64,000 nt of DNA from Longispora albida DSM 44784 (GCF_000379825.1 NZ_KB903835.1:395655-459654), one strand, 5' to 3'; shown: positions 31,461-41,391, numbered from the stretch's first letter. Translations and numbers: made by a program. Notes: generated by a model from the letters alone, not told the origin.

Positions 31461-31994
31461 TTAGTGCTCGCCGAGCGGCGCCGCGGTCGGGGCGACCGGC
31501 ACCTCGTGCTCGCCGGAGGCGGCCAGCCGGTCGATCGAGTTCTTGATCTCGGCCTCGGCCTCGGTCCGGCCCACCCAGGTCGCGCCCTCGACGCTCTTGC
31601 CCGGCTCCAGGTCCTTGTAGACCTCGAAGAAGTGCTGGATCTCGAGCTTGTCGAAGACCGGCAGGTGGTTGATGTCGCGCAGGTGCTCCTGGCGCGGGTC
31701 GTTGGCCGGGACGCACAGAACCTTGTCGTCGCCGCCCTTCTCGTCCGTCATCCGGAACATGCCGATCGCGCGGCAGCGGATCAGGCAGCCGGGGAACGTG
31801 GGCTCCTGGAGCAGGACGAGCGCGTCGAGCGGGTCGCCATCCTCGCCGAGCGTACCCTCGATGAAGCCGTAGTCGGCTGGGTACTGCGTCGCCGTGAACA
31901 AGGTACGGTCGAGGCGGATGCGCCCCGTGGCGTGGTCAACTTCGTACTTGTTCCGCTGACCCTTGGGGATTTCGATCGTTACCTCGAACTCCAC
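31461..31994 (-). CDS. ppa: inorganic pyrophosphatase
   Basis: A 177-residue soluble family I enzyme hydrolysing PPi to phosphate. Conserved residues are visible: [32 protein letters not shown], the metal site [11 protein letters not shown], and KDLEPGK near the C-terminus. GTG 31994 is chosen because AGGGAG lies 6-7 nt upstream and the product then begins [12 protein letters not shown] as in relatives; the ATG 7 codons earlier would place the ribosome site inside the gene. It is divergent from dacB, as is usual in actinobacteria. Confidence 0.95.
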   Translation of the reverse strand: MEFEVTIEIPKGQRNKYEVDHATGRIRLDRTLFTATQYPADYGFIEGTLGEDGDPLDALVLLQEPTFPGCLIRCRAIGMFRMTDEKGGDDKVLCVPANDPRQEHLRDINHLPVFDKLEIQHFFEVYKDLEPGKSVEGATWVGRTEAEAEIKNSIDRLAASGEHEVPVAPTAAPLGEH

Positions 31995-32073
31995 GCCAAC
32001 TCCCTTGTCGCGCATCGCTGTTTATCCAATCTAGTCTCAGGTAGAGCTGGCCGCAGGCAGAAAGAGGGGGCTC

Positions 32074-33573
32074 ATGGGGAGGCATAGCACACAAGCGACG
32101 GGCTCGGAGCAGCCTGCGCCAGGGGCAGGCTACGATGCGCGCCCCACGCGCGGCACTGTATATGGCTCGTCACCATCTGTGCCACCCCAAGTGTCCGCGA
32201 ATGCGGTACCCAGTGTGGAGCAAAAGCCGCGCAAAGGCCGGTGGATCGCGGCTTTCGCCGCCGTGACCGTGCTCGGCGCCGCCGGTGGGGCAGCCGTGGC
32301 GCTCGATCCGCTCGCCGAGCAGCCGAAGCTGTCGTTCTGGGCCGGCCTGCCGGCTGACGCCGCACCGGCCGCCGTGCTCGATCCGGGCAAAAAGGATGCG
32401 CCGGCCGTGACGCCGGCCGCGGTGAACGCCGCGATCTCCGCCGCGATCGCCGACCCGAGGCTCGGCACGAAGGTTTCGGCCGTCGTGGTCGACCTCGCGA
32501 CCGGCGAGAAGCTCTACGACCGTGCCGCAGACACCTCGCTCACGCCCGCCTCCACGATCAAGCTCTCCACCAGCGCGGCAGTGCTGATCACCCGGGGCCC
32601 GGAGTACCGGATCGAGACCCGGGTGGTGGCAGGCCCCAACCCCGGTGAAGTGATCATCATCGGCGGCGGGGACACCACGCTCTCCGTCGACGGCAACGGC
32701 GCGTACCCGGGCGCCGCCAAGCTTTCCGACCTCGCCGAACAGGTCAAGAAGAACAACGGCGGCCAGCCGGTCACCAAGGTGATCGTCGACGGCACCCTGT
32801 TCCCCGGCCCGGCGGCCGGCCCCGGCTGGCTGCCCGCCGACCTCACCGAGGGCTGGGTGACGAACGTCACTGCCCTCGCGACCGACGGCGCCAGGGTCGA
32901 CCCGAAGGGCGGCAAGGGCACGCCGCGCCACCTCGACGCCTCGGCTGTCGCCGGCGCGCAGTTCGCGAAGCTGCTCGGGCTCCCGGCCAGCGCGGTCAGC
33001 ACGGGCAAGGCCGCGCCCGAGGCCAAGGAGCTCGGCAAGGTCTACTCGCCGACCATCGCCCGCCTCGTCGAGTACTCGCTGACGACCAGCGACAACATGG
33101 TCGCCGAGGTGCTCGCCCGGCAGGTCGCGCTCGCCAGGGGCAAGCCGGCCTCCTACGAGGGCGCTTCCGAGGCGATCAAGGAGGCGCTGACCGGGCTGGG
33201 GCTGACCCCGCCGGTACAGGTCGACGGGTCGGGGATGTCCGCCAGGAACAAGGTCAGCCCGAACTTCTACGGCGCGCTGCTCGTCCTCGCGGCCAAGCCC
33301 GACCGGCCGGAGCTGCGGACACTGTTCACCGGCCTGCCCGTCGCGGGGTACTCGGGCACGCTCGACGACCGGTACCCGACGACGAGCGACGGGGCCGGGG
33401 TGGTCCGGGCGAAGACCGGCACGCTGAGCGGCGTGGACTCCCTGGCCGGCATTGTCACCACGCGGGGCGGCCGCCAGCTCGGGTTCGCCATCATGGCCAG
33501 CGACACCCCGAACATGGACCAGGCCAGGGCGGCGCTCGACAAGGTCGCCGTCCTCCTGGCCCGCCTGCCGTGA
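32074..33573 (+). CDS. dacB: D-alanyl-D-alanine carboxypeptidase/endopeptidase (PBP4 family)
   Basis: A 499-residue penicillin-binding protein of class C4 that trims cell-wall peptides outside the membrane. The N-terminus is a disordered cytoplasmic segment of about 55 residues, followed by one transmembrane helix (about 57-78). Active-site motifs are SxxK at S160-K163 (STIK), SDN in TTSDNM, and KTG in VRAKTGTLSG. AGAGGGGG before ATG 32074 supports the start. It is first gene of the conserved dacB - phosphoribosyltransferase - protease - tilS - hpt group. Confidence 0.95.
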   Translation: MGRHSTQATGSEQPAPGAGYDARPTRGTVYGSSPSVPPQVSANAVPSVEQKPRKGRWIAAFAAVTVLGAAGGAAVALDPLAEQPKLSFWAGLPADAAPAAVLDPGKKDAPAVTPAAVNAAISAAIADPRLGTKVSAVVVDLATGEKLYDRAADTSLTPASTIKLSTSAAVLITRGPEYRIETRVVAGPNPGEVIIIGGGDTTLSVDGNGAYPGAAKLSDLAEQVKKNNGGQPVTKVIVDGTLFPGPAAGPGWLPADLTEGWVTNVTALATDGARVDPKGGKGTPRHLDASAVAGAQFAKLLGLPASAVSTGKAAPEAKELGKVYSPTIARLVEYSLTTSDNMVAEVLARQVALARGKPASYEGASEAIKEALTGLGLTPPVQVDGSGMSARNKVSPNFYGALLVLAAKPDRPELRTLFTGLPVAGYSGTLDDRYPTTSDGAGVVRAKTGTLSGVDSLAGIVTTRGGRQLGFAIMASDTPNMDQARAALDKVAVLLARLP

Positions 33574-33598
33574 GTGCTCGACCGGCCGTGAGGGCCCG

Positions 33599-34111
33599 GT
33601 GAGGAAGGCGCTCCGGGAGGCGATGCTTCGTTCGCTGCTGCGCGACCGGGTCCAGTTCGTCGGCGAGGGGTACCTGCACCTGCGGGCCTGGTGGCGTGAC
33701 GCCGAGATCCTCGCGGCGCTCGGGCCGGCCCTCGCCGGGTTGTTCGAGGAGCGGCCGACGGTGGTGGCCGGGAGCCAGTCCTCCGGGTACATGCTGGGTC
33801 CGCTCGTCGCGGTACACCTGAAAGTGGGTTTCGCCGCGGTGCGCAAGGCAGAGCCGGGCCAGGTGTCCGCCTTGGACAGTGCGCCGTTGCGTGACGGCAG
33901 TGTCCTGGCGCTGGACCGTGGCGCGGTGGGCCCCGGCGACCGAGTGCTGTTCGTCGATGACCTGGTGGAGAGCGGTGAGCAGGCCCGGGCGGTCCGCGCG
34001 CTGGTGGAGCGGGCCGGAGCCTCGTGGATCGGTGCGGCGGTGGTCGTCGACATGGGCGAGGAAGAGTTCGCGGACGTAAGGGCTCTGATCTCCTACGACG
34101 CGCTACGTTAG
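33599..34111 (+). CDS. orotate-phosphoribosyltransferase-like protein
   Basis: A protein of about 170 residues with a type I phosphoribosyltransferase fold. It has the PRPP-binding loop VLFVDDLVESGEQARAV and a flexible-loop region near ALDRGAVGPGD; the N-terminal hood is short. Similar short proteins next to dacB in actinobacteria are annotated as phosphoribosyltransferases of unknown base. GTG 33599 has GAGGG upstream; ATG 33623 is an alternative. It begins 25 nt after dacB. Its stop overlaps the -10 element of the next gene. Confidence 0.75.
   Translation: MRKALREAMLRSLLRDRVQFVGEGYLHLRAWWRDAEILAALGPALAGLFEERPTVVAGSQSSGYMLGPLVAVHLKVGFAAVRKAEPGQVSALDSAPLRDGSVLALDRGAVGPGDRVLFVDDLVESGEQARAVRALVERAGASWIGAAVVVDMGEEEFADVRALISYDALR
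34104..34109 (+). promoter_or_regulatory. leaderless-type -10 overlapping the upstream stop codon
   Basis: TACGTT ends 6 nt before ATG 34116, and its last T is the first base of the TAG stop of the phosphoribosyltransferase gene. It suggests an internal promoter for the protease-tilS part of the operon. Confidence 0.5.
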
Positions 34112-34115
34112 GTGC

Positions 34116-35135
34116 ATGACGCAGTTCGTGGACTGGGAGCTGGCCGCCGCGACCGCAGCGAGACTGGGTGGCTCCGGGCCGCGGGTCACCTACACCGAGG
34201 CGGCGGAGACCGTCACCGAGCTGCGCCGCCTGGCCGATGAGGCCGCCGGGCACGTGGAGGAGTTCACCGGGCTGCGCTGCCCGCCGGATCTGCCACCGAT
34301 CCGGGTCGTGGACCGGGCCGACTGGGCACAGGCCAACATCGATGGCTTGAAGAACCTGTTCGGCACCCTCGTGCCCCGCATGGTGAACCAGGAGCCTGGC
34401 CTGCTGACCAGCCTGGTCGGCTCGAAGCTGACCGGAGCGCAGGCCGGCACGGTGCTGGCGTTCCTGTCCGGCAAGGTTCTCGGGCAGTACGAGGTGTTCT
34501 CTGGTGCTCCGGGGCAGCTGCTGCTGGTCGCGCCGAACATCACCGAGGTGCAGCAGCAGCTCGGCGCCGACCCCCGCGACTTCCGGCTCTGGGTGTGCCT
34601 GCACGAGGTGGCCCACCGGGTGCAGTTCACGGCCGTGCCCTGGATGCGTGGCCATTTCCTCGGCGAGATCCAGGCCTTCGCTGATGCGTCCCAAGGGGAC
34701 ACTGAGGCCTTCGGTGAGCGGATGCGCAAGGCTTTCTCTGCGCTGTCCGACGATTCCGTCAACCTGCTCGACGCCGTGCAGACCCCGGAGCAGAAGAAGG
34801 TCGTCGCCCGGCTCACGGCGCTGATGACCCTGCTGGAGGGGCATGCCGAGTTCGTGATGGACGGCGTCGGCCCGCAGGTCGTGCCGAGCGTCGAGGAGAT
34901 CAGGGCGAAGTTCACCGCCCGCAGGTCCGCCGCCAACCCGATCGAGAAGTTCATCCGGCGGCTGCTGGGCATCGACGCCAAACTCAAGCAGTACACCGAG
35001 GGGCGGAAGTTCGTCTCGGCTGTCGTCGGCGAGGTGGGCATGGCCGGTTTCAACAAGGTCTTCGAATCCCCGCTGACCCTGCCCCGCACCGAGGAGCTGG
35101 CGGATCCGGCTGCCTGGATCGCCCGGGTGCAGTGA
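34116..35135 (+). CDS. zinc-dependent metalloprotease-like protein (DUF2342)
   Basis: A 339-residue protein of the actinobacterial DUF2342 family. The metal site HEVAHRVQF (HExxH) lies near residue 165, and a glutamate-rich third-ligand region (LEGHAEFVMDG) about 80 residues later matches the family's EGHAE motif. There is no signal peptide or membrane segment. Proteolytic activity is inferred from the motif only. It is invariably beside tilS in actinobacteria, and here its stop overlaps the tilS start (GTGA). Confidence 0.85.
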   Translation: MTQFVDWELAAATAARLGGSGPRVTYTEAAETVTELRRLADEAAGHVEEFTGLRCPPDLPPIRVVDRADWAQANIDGLKNLFGTLVPRMVNQEPGLLTSLVGSKLTGAQAGTVLAFLSGKVLGQYEVFSGAPGQLLLVAPNITEVQQQLGADPRDFRLWVCLHEVAHRVQFTAVPWMRGHFLGEIQAFADASQGDTEAFGERMRKAFSALSDDSVNLLDAVQTPEQKKVVARLTALMTLLEGHAEFVMDGVGPQVVPSVEEIRAKFTARRSAANPIEKFIRRLLGIDAKLKQYTEGRKFVSAVVGEVGMAGFNKVFESPLTLPRTEELADPAAWIARVQ

Positions 35136-36067
35136 CCGGTCCGTCCGCTGCGGTCGCTGCCGTCCGGGTGGCCGTCCGCCGTACCCTGCCCGCTTCCGGG
35201 CCGGTTCTGGTCGCGTGTTCCGGCGGTGCCGACTCGCTGGCTCTCGCCGCAGCGCTGGCCTTCGAGGGGCCACGCGCAGGCTTGCGCACCGGACTGGTCA
35301 CTGTGGACCATCAGCTCCAGGAAGGCTCGGCGGAGCGGGCGTCACTCCTGGCCGCCTGGGCGGAAAACCACTTCGACTTTGTACGCGTGGAGACAGTCAC
35401 CGTGAACCCCGGCGCCGGCCCGGAAGCCGCCGCGCGCACAGCACGGTACGAAGCACTCGAACGCGTGGCAGCCGAGACCGGCGCGAGCGCCGTACTGCTC
35501 GGGCACACCCAGGACGACCAGGCCGAGACGGTACTGCTGGCCCTGGCCAGAGGCTCCGGCCCGCGCGGGATCTCCGGCATGCCTGCCAGCCGTGGCGTCT
35601 ACACCCGCCCGCTGCTGGACCTGCCCCGCGCCACCGTCCGCCAGGCGTGCGCCGACGAGGGGCTCGACAGCTGGGAAGACCCGCACAACACCGACGACCG
35701 GTACGCGCGGGCCCGCGTCCGCGAGCTCATCGGCACCCTCGGCGCCAAGGTCGTGGCCAACCTGGCCCGCACGGCAGCCCTCGTCGCCGCCGACTGCGCC
35801 GAGCTCGACCGGCAGGCCGCCGAGGCGTACCGGCCGGCTGAAACGCTCGACACCGCCCGCCTCGCGGCCCTGGCAGCCCCGATCCGCACCCGCGTCATCC
35901 GTACCTGGGCCCTCGCCAGCGGCGCGCTCCCCGCCGACCTGACCCACCAGCACATCCTCGCCGTCGACGCCCTCGTCACGAACTGGCGCGGCCAGGGCCC
36001 GATCCCCCTCCCTGGCAACGTGTCGGTGACCCGGCGGAACGGCAGGCTGGTGGCATCGGATACCTGA
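35132..36067 (+). CDS. tilS: tRNA(Ile)-lysidine synthase
   Basis: A 311-residue N-type ATP pyrophosphatase that converts C34 of tRNA-Ile(CAU) to lysidine, an essential step for reading AUA. The PP-loop is SGGADS (30-35). The family segments LVTVDHQLQEGS, LLGHTQDDQAETVLL and ARGSGPRGISGM follow. The C-terminal domain is short, as in actinobacteria. GTG 35132 overlaps the protease stop by 4 bases. Confidence 0.93.
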   Translation: MTGPSAAVAAVRVAVRRTLPASGPVLVACSGGADSLALAAALAFEGPRAGLRTGLVTVDHQLQEGSAERASLLAAWAENHFDFVRVETVTVNPGAGPEAAARTARYEALERVAAETGASAVLLGHTQDDQAETVLLALARGSGPRGISGMPASRGVYTRPLLDLPRATVRQACADEGLDSWEDPHNTDDRYARARVRELIGTLGAKVVANLARTAALVAADCAELDRQAAEAYRPAETLDTARLAALAAPIRTRVIRTWALASGALPADLTHQHILAVDALVTNWRGQGPIPLPGNVSVTRRNGRLVASDT

Positions 36068-36185
36068 GTGTTCCGTTCCGGTACACCTGGTGCGCTGTTC
36101 CCGTCATGCCCGGCTTTCCTGAAGAGAACATGAAATCCGGGGGGTCGCCGTGCAGTGACTCAGGCCATCGGGCAGGCTATGGGTC

Positions 36186-36737
36186 ATGGGGTGGTACGCC
36201 GACGACATTGACCGGATCATCGTCTCCGAGGAACAGATCAAGGAGCGCACCGCCGAGCTCGCCGCGCAGGTCGCGGCCGATTACGCGGACCGTGACGGCC
36301 TGCTGCTGGTCGGGGTGCTCAAGGGCGCCGTGATGTTCATGGCCGACTTCGCCCGCGCGTTCCCGCGGCCGACGGAGCTGGAGTTCATGGCCGTGTCCTC
36401 CTACGGGCAGGCCGCGACGTCCTCCGGCGTGGTCCGGATCCTGAAGGACCTCGACCGTGACATCGCCGGCCGGCACGTGCTGGTCTGCGAGGACATCGTG
36501 GACTCGGGGCTGACCCTGTCCTGGCTGCTGCGCTACCTGGCCTCGCGCGGCGCGGCCTCGATCGAGGTCGTCGCGCTGCTGCGCAAGCCGGACGCCGTGA
36601 AGGTCGACGTGCCGGTGCGCTACATCGGCTTCGACATCCCGAACGAGTTCGTCGTCGGGTACGGGCTGGACTTCGCCGAGCGTTACCGCGAGCTGCCGTT
36701 CGTGGGCGTGCTCAAGCCCGAGGTCTACAGCCGGTAA
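36186..36737 (+). CDS. hpt: hypoxanthine phosphoribosyltransferase
   Basis: A 183-residue purine-salvage enzyme joining hypoxanthine or guanine to PRPP. Motifs: [38 protein letters not shown], the PRPP loop [18 protein letters not shown], and [19 protein letters not shown] near the end. It is separated by 118 bp from tilS, so may have its own promoter. A small hairpin follows the stop. Gene order tilS-hpt-ftsH is conserved, but here a secreted-protein gene is inserted before ftsH. Confidence 0.95.
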   Translation: MGWYADDIDRIIVSEEQIKERTAELAAQVAADYADRDGLLLVGVLKGAVMFMADFARAFPRPTELEFMAVSSYGQAATSSGVVRILKDLDRDIAGRHVLVCEDIVDSGLTLSWLLRYLASRGAASIEVVALLRKPDAVKVDVPVRYIGFDIPNEFVVGYGLDFAERYRELPFVGVLKPEVYSR

Positions 36738-36754
36738 CACTCCGTAATGGAGTG
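36738..36754 (+). terminator. small hairpin after hpt
   Basis: CACTCC-GTAAT-GGAGTG: a 6-bp stem right after the hpt stop. A second weak stem (TGTCC/GGACA, 36763-36777) is followed by ATTTTGT and could complete the terminator. Confidence 0.5.
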
Positions 36755-36847
36755 CGGCGCAGTGTCCGGTGCGGACAATTTTGTCGTACCCATTGGTTTA
36801 CCACCAAATTAGACATAGAGTGTGACCATCCTCTCTAGGGGGTGGTC

Positions 36848-38263
36848 ATGCTCCAACCTGCCTCTGTGCTGCGCGGACTGTGCAGCCTGCTTCTGGTACC
36901 CGTGAGCCTCGCCGCCGGGCCAGCCCTGCCCGCCGGGGCGGCCCCGGAGGGGATCACCCTCCGTTACTCCACGACCGGGCGAGGCGGCCTCGACACGGCC
37001 ACAGCCCGCGATCCCGTCGGCGTACCGGAGAAGGCCGGCGTCAGTCACGCCCGGCTCTACTGGTGGGCTGACCTCCCCGAGGCCGGCGGCATCGCCACGA
37101 TCGGCTTCCGGTCGCCCGGCGCCAGCGGCTACACCCAGATCTCCGGCGAACTCGAACCGGGCGAGGGCGGGTACCAGGCCACTGCCGACGTCACCGAGCA
37201 GGTCAAGTCCGGCGGGAACGGGCAGTACGAAGCCGTGGCCGGCCAGTGGACCCTCGTCGTCGCCTACACCCACGACGCCGCCCCGTACCGGCAGATCCTC
37301 CTCGCCGACGGCCTGGCCGCCGACGCCGAGCTGACCCTCGACCACCAGGGGACGGCCACGGTCGGCTGGATCGGGTACGGCGACCAGGCGGCCACGGTCA
37401 ACGGCCAGCCGGTCGACCAGGGCGGCTCGGTCCCGATCGTGGCCGGCTCCCGCTTCCATGTGGCGGGCAGCGGCAACGGCCGGGGGCTGATCGGGGCGCT
37501 CTACGCGGCCGTCGACCTGCCGGCGCCCGACCTGACCGTCGAGGTCTCCGCGGCCGCCGAGCGGTACCCGTCTCTCGGCGACCCTGTCATTCCCGGCGTC
37601 CTGATCGCCTTCACCTACAAGATCAAGGCGGGGCCGGGTGCCGACCTGATCGGCCTGAGCCTGCTGGCGCCCATCCCGCAGGGCACGACGCTCGTCTCCG
37701 GGCCGGGCCAGGTGGAGTGGGGCCAGATGTGGGTACCCCTGGGCCGGATGGCGGCCGGGGCTGCCACCGAGCTCACCATGACGGTCCGGGCGGGGGAGGA
37801 GTCGGGCGGCAGCTCGGTACGCGGCACGGCGGCCGTGATCTACGCGCCGGCGTACCTTCCCGACTTCAGCCGGACCGCGATCGGCTGGTCCCCGGCCATC
37901 CGGATTACGCCAGCGGCGAACCTCGCGCTGCACAGCAGGCTCGACGTGACCGACGCGTGGCGGTACACCGTGAAGATCTCCAACGCCGGGCCCTCAGCGG
38001 CGTCCGACATCGTGCTCAGGGAAGCCGTCCACACCGTGCTCGGTCAGCCCGAACCGGTGCCAGGCTGCACTTTCACCGAGCAGTTGCTGACGTGTCAGGT
38101 CGGGGCACTGGCGAAGGGCGCTAGCGTGGAACTAGTACTCACCCTGCGACCGCAGGCACCCGTGCCACCCGGGACCAAGGTGCCCAACGCCGCCAGCGTC
38201 GCGGCGGCCACCCTGGATCCCGACCCGGGGGACAACGCCGTGGTGACCGCCGTCACACACTAG
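36848..38263 (+). CDS. secreted protein with DUF11-type repeat domain
   Basis: A 471-residue exported protein. The signal peptide (LRGLCSLLLVPVSLAAGPALPAGA) ends at about residue 32. The first half (GVSHARLYWWADLP; QWTLVVAYTHD; LYAAVDLPAPDL) resembles the beta-rich domain often placed before DUF11 repeats in actinobacterial surface proteins. The C-terminal part (YTVKISNAGPSAASDIVLREAV) is a DUF11/CARDB-like repeat ending TLDPDPGDNAVVTAVTH. There is no LPXTG or transmembrane anchor, so it is probably released or wall-associated. AGGGGG 5 nt before ATG 36848 decides the start over GTG 36842. Function unknown. Confidence 0.75.
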   Translation: MLQPASVLRGLCSLLLVPVSLAAGPALPAGAAPEGITLRYSTTGRGGLDTATARDPVGVPEKAGVSHARLYWWADLPEAGGIATIGFRSPGASGYTQISGELEPGEGGYQATADVTEQVKSGGNGQYEAVAGQWTLVVAYTHDAAPYRQILLADGLAADAELTLDHQGTATVGWIGYGDQAATVNGQPVDQGGSVPIVAGSRFHVAGSGNGRGLIGALYAAVDLPAPDLTVEVSAAAERYPSLGDPVIPGVLIAFTYKIKAGPGADLIGLSLLAPIPQGTTLVSGPGQVEWGQMWVPLGRMAAGAATELTMTVRAGEESGGSSVRGTAAVIYAPAYLPDFSRTAIGWSPAIRITPAANLALHSRLDVTDAWRYTVKISNAGPSAASDIVLREAVHTVLGQPEPVPGCTFTEQLLTCQVGALAKGASVELVLTLRPQAPVPPGTKVPNAASVAAATLDPDPGDNAVVTAVTH

Positions 38264-38409
38264 ACGGCTAGCCACTCCGCGTTAACGGCTGGCACGGTGT
38301 ACCGTCAAATATCCGGAGTGACTCCGGAGTCGCACCGTCGTGTCCGAGTGGTGCGGGGTGACTGGTCCGAGGATCGGGAGGGGCCGGGCGCGCGGCGTCC
38401 GCTTAAAGC

Positions 38410-40392
38410 ATGGAACGTACTCGTATCTTCCGCAGAGCCTGGTTCTGGGTCATCCTCGTCATCGTCGCGGCGATCGTCCTGACCGGCGTCTTCTCCAGCA
38501 GCGGTGACTACACCAAGATCAAGACGTCAGAGGCCATCGCCCTGCTCAACGGCGACAACGTCAAGTCGGTCGTCATGCAGGACAAGGAGCAGACGCTCCA
38601 GATCGAGCTGAAGAACGCCGAGAAGATCGGCGACGCCAAGACAGCGGTGTCCAAGGTCCAGGCGCAGTACCCGGCCGAGACGTCCAAGCAGATCTTCGAC
38701 AAGCTCATCGAGCAGAAGAACGCTGGCCGGATCGGTCAGTACAACGCCGACGTGACCCAGGAGAGCACCCTCGGCAGCATCCTGCTGAGCCTGCTCCCGC
38801 TCGCTCTCGTCGTGCTGTTGCTCCTGTTCTTCATGAGCCAGATGCAGGGCGGCGGTTCCCGCGTCCTCAACTTCGGCAAGTCCAAGGCGAAGCTGATCTC
38901 CAAGGACACGCCGAAGACCACGTTCGCCGACGTGGCCGGCGCCGACGAGGCCGTCGAGGAGCTCCACGAGATCAAGGACTTCCTCCAGAACCCGGCCAAG
39001 TACCAGGCTCTCGGCGCGAAGATCCCGAAGGGCGTGCTGCTGTACGGCCCGCCCGGCACCGGTAAGACCCTGCTGGCCAGGGCCGTGGCCGGCGAGGCGA
39101 GCGTGCCGTTCTACACGATCTCCGGTTCCGACTTCGTCGAGATGTTCGTCGGTGTCGGTGCCTCCCGGGTCCGCGACCTGTTCGAGCAGGCCAAGCAGAA
39201 CGCTCCGGCCATCGTCTTCGTCGACGAGATCGACGCCGTCGGCCGTCACCGTGGCGCCGGCCTCGGCGGTGGCCACGACGAGCGCGAGCAGACGCTCAAC
39301 CAGCTGCTCGTCGAGATGGACGGCTTCGACGCCAAGGGCGGGGTCATCCTGATCGCCGCCACCAACCGGCCGGACATCCTCGACCCGGCGCTGCTGCGCC
39401 CGGGCCGGTTCGACCGGCAGATCGCCGTCGACCGCCCCGACATGGAGGGCCGCCGCGCCATCCTGCGGGTGCACGCCAAGGGCAAGCCGTTCACGCCGGA
39501 CGTCGACCTCGACACCATCGCCCGCCGTACCCCGGGCTTCACCGGCGCCGACCTGGCCAACGTGATCAACGAGGCGGCGCTGCTGACCGCCCGGGCCAAC
39601 AAGAAGGCGATCGGCGACCACGAGCTCGAGGAGTCGATCGACCGGGTCGTCGCGGGCCCCGAGCGCCGCGGCCGGGTGATGAGCGACAAGGAGAAGCTGG
39701 TCACCGCGTACCACGAGGGCGGGCACGCCCTGGTCGCGTGGGCGCTGCCGCACTCGGCACCGGTGCACAAGCTGACGATCCTGCCGCGTGGCCGCTCGCT
39801 GGGCCACACGCTGATCCTCCCGGTCGAGGACAAGTACACCCAGACCCGCTCCGAGATGATCGACACCCTGGCGTACGCGCTGGGTGGCCGGGCAGCAGAG
39901 GAGCTGGTCTACCACGAGCCGACCACCGGCGCGGGCAACGACATCGAGAAGGCCACCGCGCTGGCCCGGTCGATGGTCACCGAGTACGGCATGAGCGCCA
40001 AGCTCGGCGCGATCAAGTACGGCACCTCCGGTTCCGAGCCCTTCCTGGGCCGGGACATGGGCCACCAGCGCGACTACTCCGACTCGGTCGCCGCCGACAT
40101 CGACGCCGAGATCCGGGCGCTGATCGAGCTGGCGCACGACGAGGCGTGGGAGATCCTCGCCGAGTACCGTGACGTCCTCGACAACATGGTGCTCGAGCTG
40201 ATGGAGAAGGAGACGCTGACCCAGGCCGACATGGCCCGGATCTGCGCCCGTGTCGTGAAGCGCCCGCCGATGTCGCCGTACAACGGTTTCGGCAAGCGCA
40301 CCCCGTCCGACAAGCCGCCGGTCGAGATGCCGGGCAAGGCTGCCACGGACGAGGTCGTCGACGGCACCGTGGTCGAGGAGCAGTCGCGCTGA
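38410..40392 (+). CDS. ftsH: ATP-dependent zinc metalloprotease FtsH
   Basis: A 660-residue hexameric membrane AAA+ protease degrading membrane and regulatory proteins. Two transmembrane helices (about 12-28 and 123-142) enclose an extracytoplasmic domain. Walker A is GPPGTGKT (213-220); Walker B is [11 protein letters not shown]; the SRH has [20 protein letters not shown]. The zinc site is HEGGH (435-439), with the third ligand region [13 protein letters not shown]. The C-terminus is polar. There is no clear Shine-Dalgarno before ATG 38410. The 146-bp upstream region contains a palindrome (GACTCCGGAGTC). Confidence 0.97.
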   Translation: MERTRIFRRAWFWVILVIVAAIVLTGVFSSSGDYTKIKTSEAIALLNGDNVKSVVMQDKEQTLQIELKNAEKIGDAKTAVSKVQAQYPAETSKQIFDKLIEQKNAGRIGQYNADVTQESTLGSILLSLLPLALVVLLLLFFMSQMQGGGSRVLNFGKSKAKLISKDTPKTTFADVAGADEAVEELHEIKDFLQNPAKYQALGAKIPKGVLLYGPPGTGKTLLARAVAGEASVPFYTISGSDFVEMFVGVGASRVRDLFEQAKQNAPAIVFVDEIDAVGRHRGAGLGGGHDEREQTLNQLLVEMDGFDAKGGVILIAATNRPDILDPALLRPGRFDRQIAVDRPDMEGRRAILRVHAKGKPFTPDVDLDTIARRTPGFTGADLANVINEAALLTARANKKAIGDHELEESIDRVVAGPERRGRVMSDKEKLVTAYHEGGHALVAWALPHSAPVHKLTILPRGRSLGHTLILPVEDKYTQTRSEMIDTLAYALGGRAAEELVYHEPTTGAGNDIEKATALARSMVTEYGMSAKLGAIKYGTSGSEPFLGRDMGHQRDYSDSVAADIDAEIRALIELAHDEAWEILAEYRDVLDNMVLELMEKETLTQADMARICARVVKRPPMSPYNGFGKRTPSDKPPVEMPGKAATDEVVDGTVVEEQSR

Positions 40393-40411
40393 GCACCACC
40401 GATCCATCGGT

Positions 40412-40439
40412 CCCAGCCCCGGAGGAGTCCGGGGCTGGG
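40412..40439 (+). promoter_or_regulatory. 12-bp perfect hairpin between ftsH and folE
   Basis: CCCAGCCCCGGA (40412-40423), loop GGAG, TCCGGGGCTGGG (40428-40439). It lies in the 140-nt gap between the ftsH stop and the folE GTG. It is terminator-like without a U-tract, but could be an attenuator or an RNA processing site in an ftsH-folE message. Confidence 0.6.
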
Positions 40440-40532
40440 GACCTGCACGATGGCCCGACCGGGGCCGACGACCTGGACTACCTGGCCGCGCGGCTGGTCG
40501 ACGGCGGATTCGCCGGCCGGCCTGTCTCCGAC

Positions 40533-41108
40533 GTGGTCGACGTGGCCCGGATCGAGCGGGCCGTCCGCGAGATCCTGATCGCGATCGGCGAGGACCCGGA
40601 GCGCGACGGCCTGCGCAAGACCCCGTCGCGCGTCGCCCACGCCTACGCGGAGATGTTCGCCGGGCTCCGGGTCGACCCGGCGGCCACGCTGAAGACCGCG
40701 TTCGAGGCCAACCACGACGAGATGGTGCTGGTCCGCGACATCGAGGTCACGTCGATGTGCGAACACCACCTTCTCCCCTTCCACGGGGTGGCGCACGTCG
40801 GCTACATCCCTGGCACGCACGGCCGGATCACGGGCCTGTCGAAGCTGGCCCGGCTGGTGGAGGCGTTCTCCCGCCGCCCGCAGGTCCAGGAACGCCTGAC
40901 CGCACAGGTCGCCGACACCCTGGAGCAGCAGCTCCAGCCGCGTGGTGTGATCGTCGTGATCGAGTGCGAGCACCTGTGCATGGCGATGCGCGGCATCCGC
41001 AAGCCCGGCTCCCGGACGGTCACGTCCGCGGTGCGCGGCCGGTTCAAGACCGACGCCCGCTCCCGCTCGGAAGCCATGAGCCTGCTCAACCTGCACCGCC
41101 TGGCGTAG
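40533..41108 (+). CDS. folE: GTP cyclohydrolase I
   Basis: A 191-residue first enzyme of tetrahydrofolate synthesis, converting GTP to dihydroneopterin triphosphate. Zinc ligands are in [11 protein letters not shown] and [24 protein letters not shown] and [15 protein letters not shown] are family segments. It starts at GTG 40533 without a good ribosome site. The frame remains open for 48 codons upstream to a CTG overlapping the ftsH stop, so a longer product cannot be excluded. folP, folB and folK lie 7 kb to the right on the other strand, separated by inserted genes. Confidence 0.95.
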   Translation: MVDVARIERAVREILIAIGEDPERDGLRKTPSRVAHAYAEMFAGLRVDPAATLKTAFEANHDEMVLVRDIEVTSMCEHHLLPFHGVAHVGYIPGTHGRITGLSKLARLVEAFSRRPQVQERLTAQVADTLEQQLQPRGVIVVIECEHLCMAMRGIRKPGSRTVTSAVRGRFKTDARSRSEAMSLLNLHRLA

Positions 41109-41130
41109 ACCGCTGCGGCGTGGTGCCGGG

Positions 41131-41391
41131 CTAGATGATCATTTTGTACGTGCCTGCGGCGTCGAGGGCGCCGCGGGCCAGCGTGCCAGCCTCGTCGAGC
41201 CGGTCGCGGGCCTGCTGGAGGTAGCGGATCGCCTCGTCTGCCTTGGGGTGGGAGCTGCCGGCCGCAGCGGTGCGGATCCGGACGATCGCCTCGTCCAGCC
41301 GGTCGCACAGCCCCTGTACCTGGGTGACGACGTCCTCGGTGTCCCGGGTCGCGGCCGTGATGACCGCCTTGATCTGCTCGATGTTGGCCAC
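41131..41391 (-). CDS. small helical protein, partner of FtsK-like ATPase cluster
   Basis: An 86-residue soluble protein of predicted helices: MANIEQIKAVITAATRDTED then a long amphipathic stretch (VQGLCDRLDEAIVRIRTAAAG; ADEAIRYLQQARDRLDEAGTLARG). Size and all-helical build resemble WXG100/ESAT-6-like proteins but there is no WxG and no YxxxD/E export tail. GTG 41391 has GGAGGAG 7 nt upstream and follows the membrane-protein stop by 1 nt. It is the last gene of a cluster headed by the FtsK-like ATPase. Being a substrate or adaptor of that ATPase is inference. Confidence 0.7.
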   Translation of the reverse strand: MANIEQIKAVITAATRDTEDVVTQVQGLCDRLDEAIVRIRTAAAGSSHPKADEAIRYLQQARDRLDEAGTLARGALDAAGTYKMII

